Positions 11,267-20,899 of a stretch of DNA of 64,000 nucleotides are shown here, in pieces. How positions within the stretch are numbered: the first letter of the stretch is position 1; each line of letters opens with the position of its first letter. The position numbers and the translations under genes are program-made. Source of the stretch: JAWLBY01 sp041687455 (GTDB taxonomy: Bacteria > Pseudomonadota > Gammaproteobacteria > Xanthomonadales > Xanthomonadaceae); assembly GCA_041687455.1 (NCBI GenBank), contig JAWLBY010000005.1, positions 1 to 64,000 of the forward strand, written 5' to 3'. The notes under the pieces are model-generated. The model was not told the origin of the DNA. It saw only the letters and a list, made by a program, of their open reading frames with translations, and searched no databases.

Positions 11267-11935
11267 TTACCAGCCGAGATCACGCAGCGCCTGTTCGGTC
11301 GCTGCGTCGGCGGGACGCGCGACCAGCCCACCGCGCGGGCCGAGACTGACCGAGTAGCGGCCACGATCGACCATCGGCAGGTAGGTTCCGCTGCCGTAAT
11401 CGGCGTCGACGAACCGCAACCATTGCGGAAACTGCCGGCGCAGCGTCCACAGGTCCGGCCAGCGGTCGCTGCCGAGATCGTGCACGCTGCGCGGCGCTTC
11501 CCGCTCGTCGTCGATGTCGGCGTAGCGGCCGGACAGCCGCTCGAGTCGGTACAGGTTCGGCGCGCCGGCCAGCAAGGCCGGCAGCCGCCAGCGCAGCACA
11601 CGGGCGTCGAGCAGCCACTGGTCGCCGTGCAACTCGAAACTGCGATGGCTGCCGATCGCGTCTTCGAGCCGCACGGCGTAGTGCTGCGGACCGAGCTGGC
11701 GCAGCGTGAGGGTCGCGATCGTCTGCTCGGACAACAGCCGCTGGTAGTGCACCAGGCTGGCCGACAGGCCGCCGAGCAAGGCTGCGGCCAGCAGCAGCGC
11801 GAGACCGACGATACCGCCCGGCAGGGCCGCGAACACGCGCCGGCGCCGCAGCCGTCGTGCACTGGCGGCCAGTGCCGCCAGACCGAACAGCAGCAGGATC
11901 AGGCCCGGCAGCAGCACGAGCAGGAACGGCGCCAT
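11267..11935 (-). CDS. Conserved two-TM membrane protein of unknown function
   Basis: This 222-residue protein has two hydrophobic helices near the N-terminus (about residues 2-24 and 40-62) separated by a basic loop (ASARRLRRRR). About 160 soluble residues follow, probably periplasmic, with many aromatic and charged positions. Similar small proteins in related genomes are often labelled cation/multidrug efflux pump, but nothing here supports transport: there are too few helices and no transporter motif. I do not recognise a function. Its start codon lies 21 bp from the divergent lptM start, and that gap is filled by a palindrome. The neighbourhood (lptM, dapF) suggests an envelope-related role, as inference only. 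Confidence 0.8.
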   Translation of the reverse strand: MAPFLLVLLPGLILLLFGLAALAASARRLRRRRVFAALPGGIVGLALLLAAALLGGLSASLVHYQRLLSEQTIATLTLRQLGPQHYAVRLEDAIGSHRSFELHGDQWLLDARVLRWRLPALLAGAPNLYRLERLSGRYADIDDEREAPRSVHDLGSDRWPDLWTLRRQFPQWLRFVDADYGSGTYLPMVDRGRYSVSLGPRGGLVARPADAATEQALRDLGW

Positions 11936-11936
11936 G

Positions 11937-11956
11937 GCGGCCAGTATACTGGCCGC
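11937..11956. promoter_or_regulatory. 20-bp perfect palindrome holding mirrored -10 boxes
   Basis: The sequence GCGGCCAGTATACTGGCCGC is its own reverse complement. It directly abuts the lptM ATG on the right and lies one base from the divergent start codon on the left. Its centre supplies TATACT on both strands, each about 6 bp upstream of a start codon. Both divergent transcripts would then be leaderless or nearly so. No convincing -35 box was found at 17 bp on either strand. Confidence 0.55.
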
Positions 11957-12079
11957 ATGATGACCTCATCCGTACGCCGATACGCGCTGCTCCTGCTGTT
12001 GGCCCTGGCGGCATCCGCGCTGGCAGGCTGCGGCAACAAGGGCGCGCTGGTCCGACCGGCTCCGCCGGCCACCGAATGA
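11957..12079 (+). CDS. lptM: LptM (YifL-type) small lipoprotein
   Basis: This 40-residue lipoprotein has a basic N-terminus, a hydrophobic helix and the lipobox LAGC, with the acylated Cys followed by GNKGALVRP. That is the diagnostic GCGxKGxLxxP pattern of YifL/LptM. In E. coli LptM binds the LptDE translocon and promotes correct LptD disulfide formation. It sits directly before dapF, as in E. coli, and overlaps the dapF start by four bases (ATGA). A tandem second ATG lies at codon 2. No Shine-Dalgarno is visible; see the adjoining palindrome. Confidence 0.88.
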   Translation: MMTSSVRRYALLLLLALAASALAGCGNKGALVRPAPPATE

Positions 12080-12915
12080 ACCCGGCGCGGCCGCCGTCGC
12101 CGTTGCGTTTCTCGAAGATGCACGGCGCCGGCAACGACTTCGTCGTGCTCGACTGGCGCGGTGTCGATGGCCCGTTGCCGCCGGCGCTGGCGGCCCGGCT
12201 CGCCGACCGCCACCGCGGCGTCGGCTGCGACCAGGTGCTGACGATCGAGCCGCCGCGATCGCCCGGCGCGGCGTTGGCCTATGGCATCTGGAACCGTGAC
12301 GGCAGCCGGGCGCGGCAGTGCGGCAACGGTGCCCGCTGCGTTGCCGCCTGGGCGCGGCGGGCCGGATTGGTCGACGCCGACCATTTCGTGATGGACAGCC
12401 CGGCCGGGCCGGTCGCGACGACGATCGTCGATGCTGCAGTCGAGGTCGAGCTGGCCCGACCCGGGTTCGACCCGGCCATGCTGCCGTTCGCTGGTGGCGT
12501 CGAAGACTGCGCGGTCATCGACGGCGACACGGTGCGCTTCATGGTCGTCTCGCTCGGCAACCCGCACGCGGTCATCGAAGTCGATGATGTCGCGACCGTG
12601 CCGGTTGCGGCCTGGGGCGCGCACCTGCAGTGCGACACGCGGTTCGCCGATTCGTGCAATGTCGGTTTCGCGCAGGTGCAGTCGCCGGACCGGATCGCGC
12701 TGCGCGTCTACGAGCGCGGAGTCGGCGAAACGCTCGCCTGCGGCAGCGGCGCCTGTGCGGCGGTGGCGGTGCTGGTGCGACGTGGCCGCATCGCGCGGCA
12801 TGTCGCGGTCACGCTGCCGGGCGGTACATTGGAGATCGACTGGCCGGCCGACGACGCGCCGATGCGGATGCGCGGACCGGCCGAATTCGTGTTCGAAGGA
12901 GTGATCGAAGCATGA
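12076..12915 (+). CDS. dapF: Diaminopimelate epimerase
   Basis: The enzyme converts LL- to meso-diaminopimelate for lysine and peptidoglycan synthesis, using two active-site cysteines. Both are present: Cys82 in QCGNGARC and Cys222 in ACGSGACA. The N-terminal signature FSKMHGAGNDFVV is also clear. The 279-residue length matches the family (E. coli 274). It is coupled to lptM upstream and to the DUF484 gene downstream by ATGA overlaps, giving one compact operon that ends in xerC. Confidence 0.97.
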   Translation: MNPARPPSPLRFSKMHGAGNDFVVLDWRGVDGPLPPALAARLADRHRGVGCDQVLTIEPPRSPGAALAYGIWNRDGSRARQCGNGARCVAAWARRAGLVDADHFVMDSPAGPVATTIVDAAVEVELARPGFDPAMLPFAGGVEDCAVIDGDTVRFMVVSLGNPHAVIEVDDVATVPVAAWGAHLQCDTRFADSCNVGFAQVQSPDRIALRVYERGVGETLACGSGACAAVAVLVRRGRIARHVAVTLPGGTLEIDWPADDAPMRMRGPAEFVFEGVIEA

Positions 12916-13598
12916 GCGAAGTCGACACCGGTGCGCCGAGCGCCAGCGAGGTCGCGCACTACCTGCGCCGGCATCCGGAATTTCTCGGGCAGTATCCCGA
13001 CCTGGCGCTGAGTCTTGCGGTACCGCGCGATCAGGGCAGCACGACCTCGCTTGCGAGCTATCAGCTCGACGTGCTGCGTGACAAGAATCGCGAACTGAAC
13101 CGGCGCCTGCAGGAGCTGTACGCCAACGCGCAGGACAACGAACGGCTGACCGTGCGTACCCACCAGTTGAGCCTGGCGCTGATGCGCGCGGCGAGCGCGG
13201 CAGCCACGCTGCAGGCGATGGTCGCCGCGTTGCTGGAGGACTTCCACGGCGAGCGGGTGCGGATCGTGCTGGACCGCGCGGTGCCGGGACTCGCCGCGGC
13301 CGAGTGGTTGCTGGTGCTGGCGGCTGACGCACCGGAGCTGGCGCCGTTCGCCGAATTCCGTGCCGGCGGCGAGCCGCTGTGCGGTCGGCTGCATCCGGAC
13401 AAGCTGGCGGTGCTGTTCGGCGATCACGCCGACGCCGTGCAATCAACCGCGCTGATCGCGCTGGACGGTTTCGGCATGCTGGCGATCGGCAGTGCCGACG
13501 GCAGCCGCTTCTTCCCCGGCATGGGCACGCTGTTCCTGCGGCTGATGAGCGAGGCGCTGGTCGTCGCGCTGGGCCGCTACGAGCCGTTTCGCGGCTGA
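12912..13598 (+). CDS. DUF484 family GAF-like protein
   Basis: This 228-residue cytoplasmic protein sits between dapF and xerC, the classic position of DUF484 (YigA) proteins. It opens with the family motif [19 protein letters not shown] coiled-coil segment follows (about residues 50-85, [21 protein letters not shown]), then a predicted GAF-like fold to the end. The molecular function of the family is not established. The gene overlaps the dapF stop by four bases and is followed within 6 bp by xerC, so the four genes are almost certainly co-transcribed. Confidence 0.9.
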   Translation: MSEVDTGAPSASEVAHYLRRHPEFLGQYPDLALSLAVPRDQGSTTSLASYQLDVLRDKNRELNRRLQELYANAQDNERLTVRTHQLSLALMRAASAAATLQAMVAALLEDFHGERVRIVLDRAVPGLAAAEWLLVLAADAPELAPFAEFRAGGEPLCGRLHPDKLAVLFGDHADAVQSTALIALDGFGMLAIGSADGSRFFPGMGTLFLRLMSEALVVALGRYEPFRG

Positions 13599-13603
13599 CC
13601 GCG

Positions 13604-14533
13604 ATGGCGGTCCGGCACGCGGACGACGCCGGCGATGTCGCGATCGATGCGGCGCTCGGCCGCGACGTCGATGCGTTCCTGCAACGGCTGGCCATCGAGC
13701 GGCAACTGTCGGCACACACGATCGCCGCCTACCGGCGCGACCTCGATGCACTGCTGCACTGGTGTGCGGCGCGCGGCATCGACCACTGGTCGCGGCTCGA
13801 CGCCGAATCGCTGCGCGCGTTCATTGCTGCCGGGCATCGGCGCGGACTGGCGGCGAAGAGCCTGCAGCGGCTGCTGTCGGCCTGCCGCTCGCTGTTTCGG
13901 CACCTGCTTGCCGAGGACCGGCTGAAGGCGAATCCGGCGACCGGCCTGCGGGCGCCGAAGGCGGCGCGCAAGCTGCCGCAGGTGCTCGACGTCGACGAGA
14001 TGCAGCAACTGGTCGAGCTCGATGGCGACGATCCGCTCGCGCTGCGCGACCGGGCGATGCTCGAGCTGTTCTATTCGTCCGGGCTGCGGCTGTCGGAACT
14101 GTGCGGGCTGCGCTGGGCCGACCTCGACCTCGGCGAAGGCCTCGCGCGGGTGACCGGCAAGGGCCGCAAGGTCCGGCTGGTACCGGTCGGAAGCGCGGCG
14201 CGGGACGCGCTGCAGGCGCTGGCGGCGGGCGGCGTCGCCGCCGATGCGCCGGTATTTCGCGGCCGCGGCCAGCGGCCGATCAGTCCGCGTACGGTGCAGG
14301 CGCGGATCGCCCGTGCCGCGCGCGAACAGGGGCTGTTCAAGCGCGTCCATCCGCATCTGCTGCGGCATTCCTGCGCCAGCCACCTGCTCGAATCGTCCGG
14401 CGACCTGCGCGGTGTGCAGGAACTGCTCGGCCATGCCGACATCGGCACCACACAGATCTACACGCATCTCGATTTCCAGCATCTGGCGCGGGTCTACGAC
14501 GCCGCCCATCCGCGCGCGCGGCGCAAGCGCTGA
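13604..14533 (+). CDS. xerC: Tyrosine recombinase XerC
   Basis: XerC acts with XerD and FtsK at dif to resolve chromosome dimers. The 309-residue protein has the N-terminal SAM-like core-binding domain (about 18-105) and the C-terminal catalytic domain. All catalytic residues are visible: Arg162 (SSGLRLSE), Lys186 (TGKGRK), His251 and Arg254 (HLLRH), His277 (LGHADI) and the nucleophile Tyr286 (QIYTHLDF). Operon position after dapF and DUF484 distinguishes it from XerD or a phage integrase. The ATG just after the DUF484 stop is the best start. Confidence 0.95.
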   Translation: MAVRHADDAGDVAIDAALGRDVDAFLQRLAIERQLSAHTIAAYRRDLDALLHWCAARGIDHWSRLDAESLRAFIAAGHRRGLAAKSLQRLLSACRSLFRHLLAEDRLKANPATGLRAPKAARKLPQVLDVDEMQQLVELDGDDPLALRDRAMLELFYSSGLRLSELCGLRWADLDLGEGLARVTGKGRKVRLVPVGSAARDALQALAAGGVAADAPVFRGRGQRPISPRTVQARIARAAREQGLFKRVHPHLLRHSCASHLLESSGDLRGVQELLGHADIGTTQIYTHLDFQHLARVYDAAHPRARRKR

Positions 14534-14585
14534 CGGCGGGCCTGACAGTGCGGCCGCCGGCTGCCGGATCGTAGTGAATCGGCCC

Positions 14586-14641
14586 GGGCGCGCCGGCCGG
14601 CGCGCCCGGTTCGAGCGGTCGGCGCGCCGGCCGGCGCGCCC
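14586..14641. repeat. Two copies of a 20-bp GC palindrome between convergent genes
   Basis: GGCGCGCCGGCCGGCGCGCC occurs twice, at 14587-14606 and 14621-14640. Each copy is perfectly self-complementary, and the pair is separated by 14 bp. They lie in the gap between the ends of xerC and the convergent M28 peptidase. A terminator role for both strands is plausible, though no T run follows. Confidence 0.6.
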
Positions 14642-14652
14642 GCACCGATCGC

Positions 14653-16380
14653 TCAATGTGCCGGCGTGCGGCCGGCCTTCTGCTGCAGTGCCGCGTCGCG
14701 GACTGCGCGGAACTCGTTGCCCTCGTACCAGTTCGGCCACGCATCGCCATCGACGAGCTGTCGGCCGACCCGATACAGCGCGTTGAAATCGTCGACCATG
14801 CCGGTCAGATCCCAGCTCGGATCGAACTCGTCGCGCGGGCTGTGGTAGCGCTCGGCCCCGTACGCGCGGGCCCATTCGAGACCGTAGGCCTCGCCCTTCT
14901 CGACGTGGTCGCTGCCGCCCTTGGTGTACAGCGCCGGCACACCGGCCTTGGCGAAATTGAAGTGATCGGAGCGGTAGTAGAAGCCCTTCTCCGGCGCCGA
15001 TTCGACTTTCAGCGTGCGACCCTGCTCGGCCGCGACCGGCCGCAGCACGTCCTCGAGTTCCGAATTGCCGAGACCGACCACGACCATGTCGCGGGTGCGG
15101 CCGATCGGCTGCAGCGCGTCGATGTTGACCGCGGCGACGGTGTTGTCGAGCGGGATGGTCGGCTGCGCGACGTAGAACTTCGAGCCGAGCAGGCCGGATT
15201 CCTCCAGCGTGACCGCCATGAACAGCACCGAGCGGGCCGGCGGCGGCGCGGTGACGTAGCGTTCGGCGATTTCCAGCACGCCGGCGACGCCGGTCGCGTT
15301 GTCGACCGCACCGTTGAAGATCTGGTCGCCTGCGAGCTCCTCGTTGCGGCCCAGATGGTCCCAGTGCGCCATGTAGACGATCGCTTCGTCCGGCCGTTCG
15401 CTGCCGCGCAGCAGCGCCATCACGTTGCGCGACTCGCCGTCACGGATGGTGCTGTTGAGCTCGGTCGACAGCGTCGCGCCGAGCGGCACCGGCTTGAAGC
15501 CGCGCTGGCCGGCGGCGGCGCGCAACTGTGCGATGTCGAGTCCGCTGCGCGCGAACAGCGTCGCCGCCGCCTCGCCGCTGAGCCAACCCTGGGCCGGCAG
15601 CCGCGGCGCCGGGTCGACCGCGATCGGCAGGTCGAACTGCTTGCCGCTCCAACTGTTCTGCACCACTTCCCAGCCGTAGCCGGCCCCCGGCGTGTCGTGA
15701 ATCACCAGCGCGGCGGCGGCGCCCTGCCGCGCGGCCTCCTCGAACTTGTAGCTCCAGCGGCCGTAATAGGTCATCCGCCTGCCCTGGAACAGCGCCGGAT
15801 CGCCGGACGCGAAGCCGGGATCGTTGACCAGCATGACGACCGTCTTGCCACGCACGTCGAGCCCGGCGTAGTCGTTCCAGTCGGCTTCCGGTGCGTTGAC
15901 GCCGTAGCCGACGAACACCATGTCGCTGTTCTCGATCAGCACCTGCGGCTGGCCGCTGCTGGTGCCGAGCACCATGTCGGTGCCGAATGCCAGCGTCTGC
16001 GCCTCACCGCCCGGCCATGCGATCGACAGTGTCGTCGCGCTGCTGGCGGTCGATTCGACCATCGGCACGGTCTGGAAGTAGCTGTCGCCGTTGCCCGGTT
16101 CCAGTCCGAGCCGGCGGAACTGGTCGGCGATGTAGTCGACCGTGAGCTGCTCGCCGCGGCCACCGGGGGCACGGCCTTCGAACGCATCGGATGACAGCGT
16201 CCGGATGTGCGCGGCGAGATCCTCGGTCGAGATCTCCGGCCCGAACGTGTGGTCGACGGTCGGCGTCGTGGCCGCGTCGCGGTCGGCGTCCGGGCCGGGC
16301 TGGCCGGCCGGTGCCGGGCCGCGTTCGCAGCCGGCGAGCAGCGCCGCTGCGAACGCGAGAGGAAGCAAGCGTGATGTCAT
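14653..16380 (-). CDS. M28-family zinc aminopeptidase lipoprotein with PA domain
   Basis: This 575-residue protein starts with a lipoprotein signal (LLPLAFAAALLAGC). A Pro/Ala/Asp-rich linker is followed by an N-terminal lid, an inserted PA domain (about 150-260) and the M28 di-zinc domain. Metal and catalytic motifs are present: AHWDHLG, GAVDNATGVA, LEESGLLG, NIDAL and SDHVEKG. It should trim N-terminal residues from peptides in the periplasm or at the outer membrane. AGGGA lies upstream of the chosen ATG. It converges on xerC across the paired palindromes. Confidence 0.92.
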   Translation of the reverse strand: MTSRLLPLAFAAALLAGCERGPAPAGQPGPDADRDAATTPTVDHTFGPEISTEDLAAHIRTLSSDAFEGRAPGGRGEQLTVDYIADQFRRLGLEPGNGDSYFQTVPMVESTASSATTLSIAWPGGEAQTLAFGTDMVLGTSSGQPQVLIENSDMVFVGYGVNAPEADWNDYAGLDVRGKTVVMLVNDPGFASGDPALFQGRRMTYYGRWSYKFEEAARQGAAAALVIHDTPGAGYGWEVVQNSWSGKQFDLPIAVDPAPRLPAQGWLSGEAAATLFARSGLDIAQLRAAAGQRGFKPVPLGATLSTELNSTIRDGESRNVMALLRGSERPDEAIVYMAHWDHLGRNEELAGDQIFNGAVDNATGVAGVLEIAERYVTAPPPARSVLFMAVTLEESGLLGSKFYVAQPTIPLDNTVAAVNIDALQPIGRTRDMVVVGLGNSELEDVLRPVAAEQGRTLKVESAPEKGFYYRSDHFNFAKAGVPALYTKGGSDHVEKGEAYGLEWARAYGAERYHSPRDEFDPSWDLTGMVDDFNALYRVGRQLVDGDAWPNWYEGNEFRAVRDAALQQKAGRTPAH

Positions 16381-16498
16381 CGGACGTCCCTGCAGACAAA
16401 GAGCGCCCGATTGTAGCGGCGTCGGCGGCGCCGCACCGGTGCCGGCGGACCGGCATCCGCCGAAGCGTGATGCGGGCCCGCCGAACGCGAACGATCGA

Positions 16499-17149
16499 TC
16501 AGCGCCGCTCGACGCGGATCTTGCTGGCCGCCTCGCCGACGATCGGGCCGATCGTCGCGCTCGGGTGGACGACCAGCTCGACCTCGCGGTCGAAGCGCAG
16601 TTCACCGCGAATGACCGCGTTGGCGCCGATCTCGACCCGCGGCGTCTTGTTGTTGCCGAAGTTGAACCAGTTGTTGCCGCGCGGGCGCCTGACGACGAGG
16701 CCGCCGGCCACTTCGGAACCGTCGCCGATCAAAATCGAGCCGCCGACCGTCTCGATGCGGCCGCCGATGCGCGCCTGTTCGGTGCGGATCGTGCCGTTGA
16801 CGGTTTCGACGTTGCCGCCGACCTCGGCGCCGGTGTCGAGCCGGATCCCGCCGTTGACGGTGCTGGCATCGCGATCGACGCGGGCTTGCCGGCCGAGCTC
16901 GATCTTGCCGTTGACGGTCTCGGCCGTACCGACCACGGCGCGATCGCCGATCTGGATGCTGCCGTTGACGGTGTCGGCACTGTCGACGATCGCGCCGTCG
17001 TCGATCTGGATCGAGCCGTTGACGGTACTGAGTTCGTCGTAGGCCTGCTCGGCGCCGGCATGGATGCTGCCGTTGACCTTGCTGATCGAGGAGGCGGCAA
17101 ACGCCGGGGATGCGGCCAGCAGCACGGCGAGCAGGGCGACGCGGGTCAT
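16499..17149 (-). CDS. Secreted protein with 18-residue VNG repeats (predicted beta-solenoid)
   Basis: This 216-residue protein has a cleavable signal peptide (about 1-19, ending SPAFA). At least seven repeats centred on [ST]VNG[SKGT]I follow, with V at about residues 25, 43, 61, 79, 98, 117 and 135. A spacing of 18-19 residues equals one coil of a hexapeptide-type beta-solenoid. The C-terminus has a basic RRPRGNNWF stretch, then two more weak repeats. There are no catalytic motifs. It resembles bactofilin-like or polymer-forming repeats, but those are cytosolic and this protein is exported. Function unknown. It lies upstream of the M28 peptidase on the same strand, separated by 118 bp. Confidence 0.82.
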   Translation of the reverse strand: MTRVALLAVLLAASPAFAASSISKVNGSIHAGAEQAYDELSTVNGSIQIDDGAIVDSADTVNGSIQIGDRAVVGTAETVNGKIELGRQARVDRDASTVNGGIRLDTGAEVGGNVETVNGTIRTEQARIGGRIETVGGSILIGDGSEVAGGLVVRRPRGNNWFNFGNNKTPRVEIGANAVIRGELRFDREVELVVHPSATIGPIVGEAASKIRVERR

Positions 17150-17271
17150 GGAACACCTCGTGGTTGGTGGATTCGAGCGGTTCGATGCGGCCGGAGCGGC
17201 GGCGGTTTAAACCGGGCGGCCGCGGCACGCGGGCGTGTCGCGGTCCGGACTGTCCTTCATCGAGGCTCCGC

Positions 17272-17277
17272 TAGAAT
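17272..17277 (+). promoter_or_regulatory. Candidate -10 box of gpmI
   Basis: TAGAAT lies 29 bp before the gpmI GTG, in the 157-bp gap shared with the divergent repeat protein. No good -35 partner is visible at 16-18 bp. Confidence 0.3.
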
Positions 17278-17306
17278 CGCGGTCTCGCTCACTGCCGGAA
17301 GTCATC

Positions 17307-18836
<1,530 letters not shown>

Positions 18837-18893
18837 CCATCGGCGAAGCACCAGTGCTTCACTGCCGCAGCACACGGCACCGTCGTCGCTGAC

Positions 18894-20108
18894 ATGAGGT
18901 TCGAGCGGAGCGGAATCGCAGTGGCACCGGGCATTGCATCGCGCCGGCGAAGCAGCGTCGTGCGGCTGGTCGCTTTCGCGGCGATGCTGCTGTGGCTGTT
19001 CGATGCCTCGGCGGTGGTGGCGCCGTCGGCGCGCGAGGCCGAGGCGCAGGCGCGGCTCGCCGCGCTGCGCGGCGAGATCCGGCAACTGGCGAGCGAGCAG
19101 CAGCGGATCGACGGCGAACGGCATGTGGCCAACCGTGAACTGCGCGATGCCGACCAGGCGATCGCCGATGCCGCGGCCGCGATCCGCACGCTCGACGCCG
19201 AGCGGCAGGCCGGGGAACAGGAGCTTGCCGCATTGCAGGTGCAGCGCGGTGCGGTGCAGCAGCAACTCGATGCCCAGCGCGACATGCTGGCCGGGCTGCT
19301 GCGCAGCGCCTACGCACTGGGTCGGCACGAACACCTGAAGCTGCTGCTGGCACAGGCCGATACGCAGCGGACCGGACGCGCGCTGGCCTATCAGCGCTAT
19401 CTGCAACGCGACCGGATGCGCCGGATCGAATCGCTGATCGCGCATCTGGCCGAACTGGCCCGCCTGGAAAGCGCGATCGCCGACGCGCAGCAGCGGCTCG
19501 CCGCCACCGCCGCCGAGCGGCAGGCCGCGATGGCGGAGCTGCAGCAGCAACGTGACGACCAGCAGCGCCGGGTTGCCGAACTCGAAGGACGCTTCCGCGA
19601 CGCGCGCAGCCGTCTCGCGGCCCTCGGTCGCGACGAGTCGGCGTTGCTGAAGCTGATCGAGCAACTGAAGGACGTGTTTGCCGACATACCGCGCCAGCTC
19701 GACGGCGGCCAGTCGCTGGCGAGCCAGCGCGGGCGCCTGCCGCGACCGCTGGCCGGTCGGATCGCGACCGCATTCGGCGGCACGCTGCCGGACGGTCGGC
19801 GCAGCAGCGGCTGGTGGATCGGTGGCGACGCCGGAGCCAACGTGCAGGCGATCGCGCACGGACGGGTCGCGTTCGCCGACTGGATGAAGGGATACGGGCT
19901 GCTGCTGATCGTCGACCACGGTGACGGCTTCATGAGCCTGTACGCGGCCAACGAGTCGCTGCTGAAGGGCATTGGCGACTGGGTCCGCCCCGGCGAGCCG
20001 ATCGCGACGGTCGGTGCTTCCGGCGGCCAGCCGCTGCCCGGGGTCTACTTCGAGCTGCGGCAGAACGGTCGACCGGTCGATCCGGCGCGCTGGTTGCGGG
20101 CAAGGTGA
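18894..20108 (+). CDS. envC: Murein hydrolase activator EnvC
   Basis: EnvC is recruited by FtsEX and activates the septal amidases AmiA/B. The 404-residue protein has an N-terminal membrane or signal segment (about residues 22-45). A long coiled coil follows (about 50-270), rich in Gln, Arg, Glu and Ala heptads. The LytM/M23 domain is C-terminal (about 280-400). The LytM part lacks a full HxxxD...HxH zinc site (GGDAGANVQAIAHGRV, ANESLL), as expected for an activator and not an enzyme. It follows gpmI by 57 bp. Confidence 0.93.
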   Translation: MRFERSGIAVAPGIASRRRSSVVRLVAFAAMLLWLFDASAVVAPSAREAEAQARLAALRGEIRQLASEQQRIDGERHVANRELRDADQAIADAAAAIRTLDAERQAGEQELAALQVQRGAVQQQLDAQRDMLAGLLRSAYALGRHEHLKLLLAQADTQRTGRALAYQRYLQRDRMRRIESLIAHLAELARLESAIADAQQRLAATAAERQAAMAELQQQRDDQQRRVAELEGRFRDARSRLAALGRDESALLKLIEQLKDVFADIPRQLDGGQSLASQRGRLPRPLAGRIATAFGGTLPDGRRSSGWWIGGDAGANVQAIAHGRVAFADWMKGYGLLLIVDHGDGFMSLYAANESLLKGIGDWVRPGEPIATVGASGGQPLPGVYFELRQNGRPVDPARWLRAR

Positions 20109-20161
20109 TGCGGACAGCGTCGCGACCAGCGCATTCCTGCCAGCCCCGCCGGGGCGCCGCG

Positions 20162-20899
20162 CTACGGCGTCTGCCGAAGCAGTTCGCGCAGGCCTTCGAA
20201 CAACAGTTGCGGGCGCAGCTCGTGCGGCACGCGCAGCGCCGGCGCCAGCGCTTCGGCGCCGCCGCCGGTCAGCAGTACGCGTGGTGCGCTGCCGAGCCGT
20301 TCGCTGGCCACCGCGTATTGCCGTTCGATCAGGCCGGCTGCCGCCAGCATGGTGCCGGACGCAATCGCATCGCGCGTGTTGTCGGCGAACTCGCACGGCC
20401 GGCCGGAGCCGGCCGGAAGGTGTGTCGCACGTGCCAGCAGCGCGTCCTGCGCCAGTGACGGCGAGGCGGCGATCAGGCCGCCGAGGTGTCGGCGCCCGGC
20501 ATCGACCAGGTCGAGCGTCAGCGCGGTGCCGCAACTGACCACCAGGCTGGCGGCGTCGGCGCCGGCGAGCAGGCACAGCCAGCGGTCGACGCCGAACGTC
20601 GCCGGTTCCGGATAGGCCAGCGCCAGCGCGGCGCTGTCGTGCGGCGGACCGACCGGCTGGATCGGTGGCAGCCGCGACTGCAGCGCGGCCAGCACGCGCT
20701 GGCGGATCGCCGGCGCGGCGACGCTGGCCAGCCAGATGTCGCGGCTGTGGCTGACCGCATCGAGCGATGCGCTGAGCCGCTCGCGTTCGTCTTCACGATC
20801 GATCCGGTCGAGCGCGAAGGCGTGCGTCGGCCCGAGCGTGTCGTCGTCGAGCGTGCACCATTTCAGTCGGGTGTTGCCGAGATCGAGCAGCAGTTTCAT
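20162..20899 (-). CDS. coaX: Type III pantothenate kinase
   Basis: CoaX performs the first step of coenzyme A synthesis, phosphorylating pantothenate without acetyl-CoA feedback. The 245-residue protein has the N-terminal ASKHA motif LLLDLGNTRLKW, the substrate motif FGVDRWLCL and SCGTALTLDLVD, then the C-terminal LTGGGAEAL. Its ATG overlaps the birA stop (ATGA), so it is the last gene of a four-gene minus-strand operon. The cluster with birA is common in relatives of Xanthomonas and Pseudomonas. Confidence 0.94.
   Translation of the reverse strand: MKLLLDLGNTRLKWCTLDDDTLGPTHAFALDRIDREDERERLSASLDAVSHSRDIWLASVAAPAIRQRVLAALQSRLPPIQPVGPPHDSAALALAYPEPATFGVDRWLCLLAGADAASLVVSCGTALTLDLVDAGRRHLGGLIAASPSLAQDALLARATHLPAGSGRPCEFADNTRDAIASGTMLAAAGLIERQYAVASERLGSAPRVLLTGGGAEALAPALRVPHELRPQLLFEGLRELLRQTP

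Noticed and set aside
11267..11935. Annotation as a cation/multidrug efflux pump
   Set aside because: Only two membrane helices and no transporter motif; the label used for similar proteins is not supported by sequence.
18845..18860. Small hairpin GAAGCA-CCAG-TGCTTC after gpmI as a terminator
   Set aside because: Only a 6-bp stem without a T run, and gpmI-envC are probably co-transcribed.
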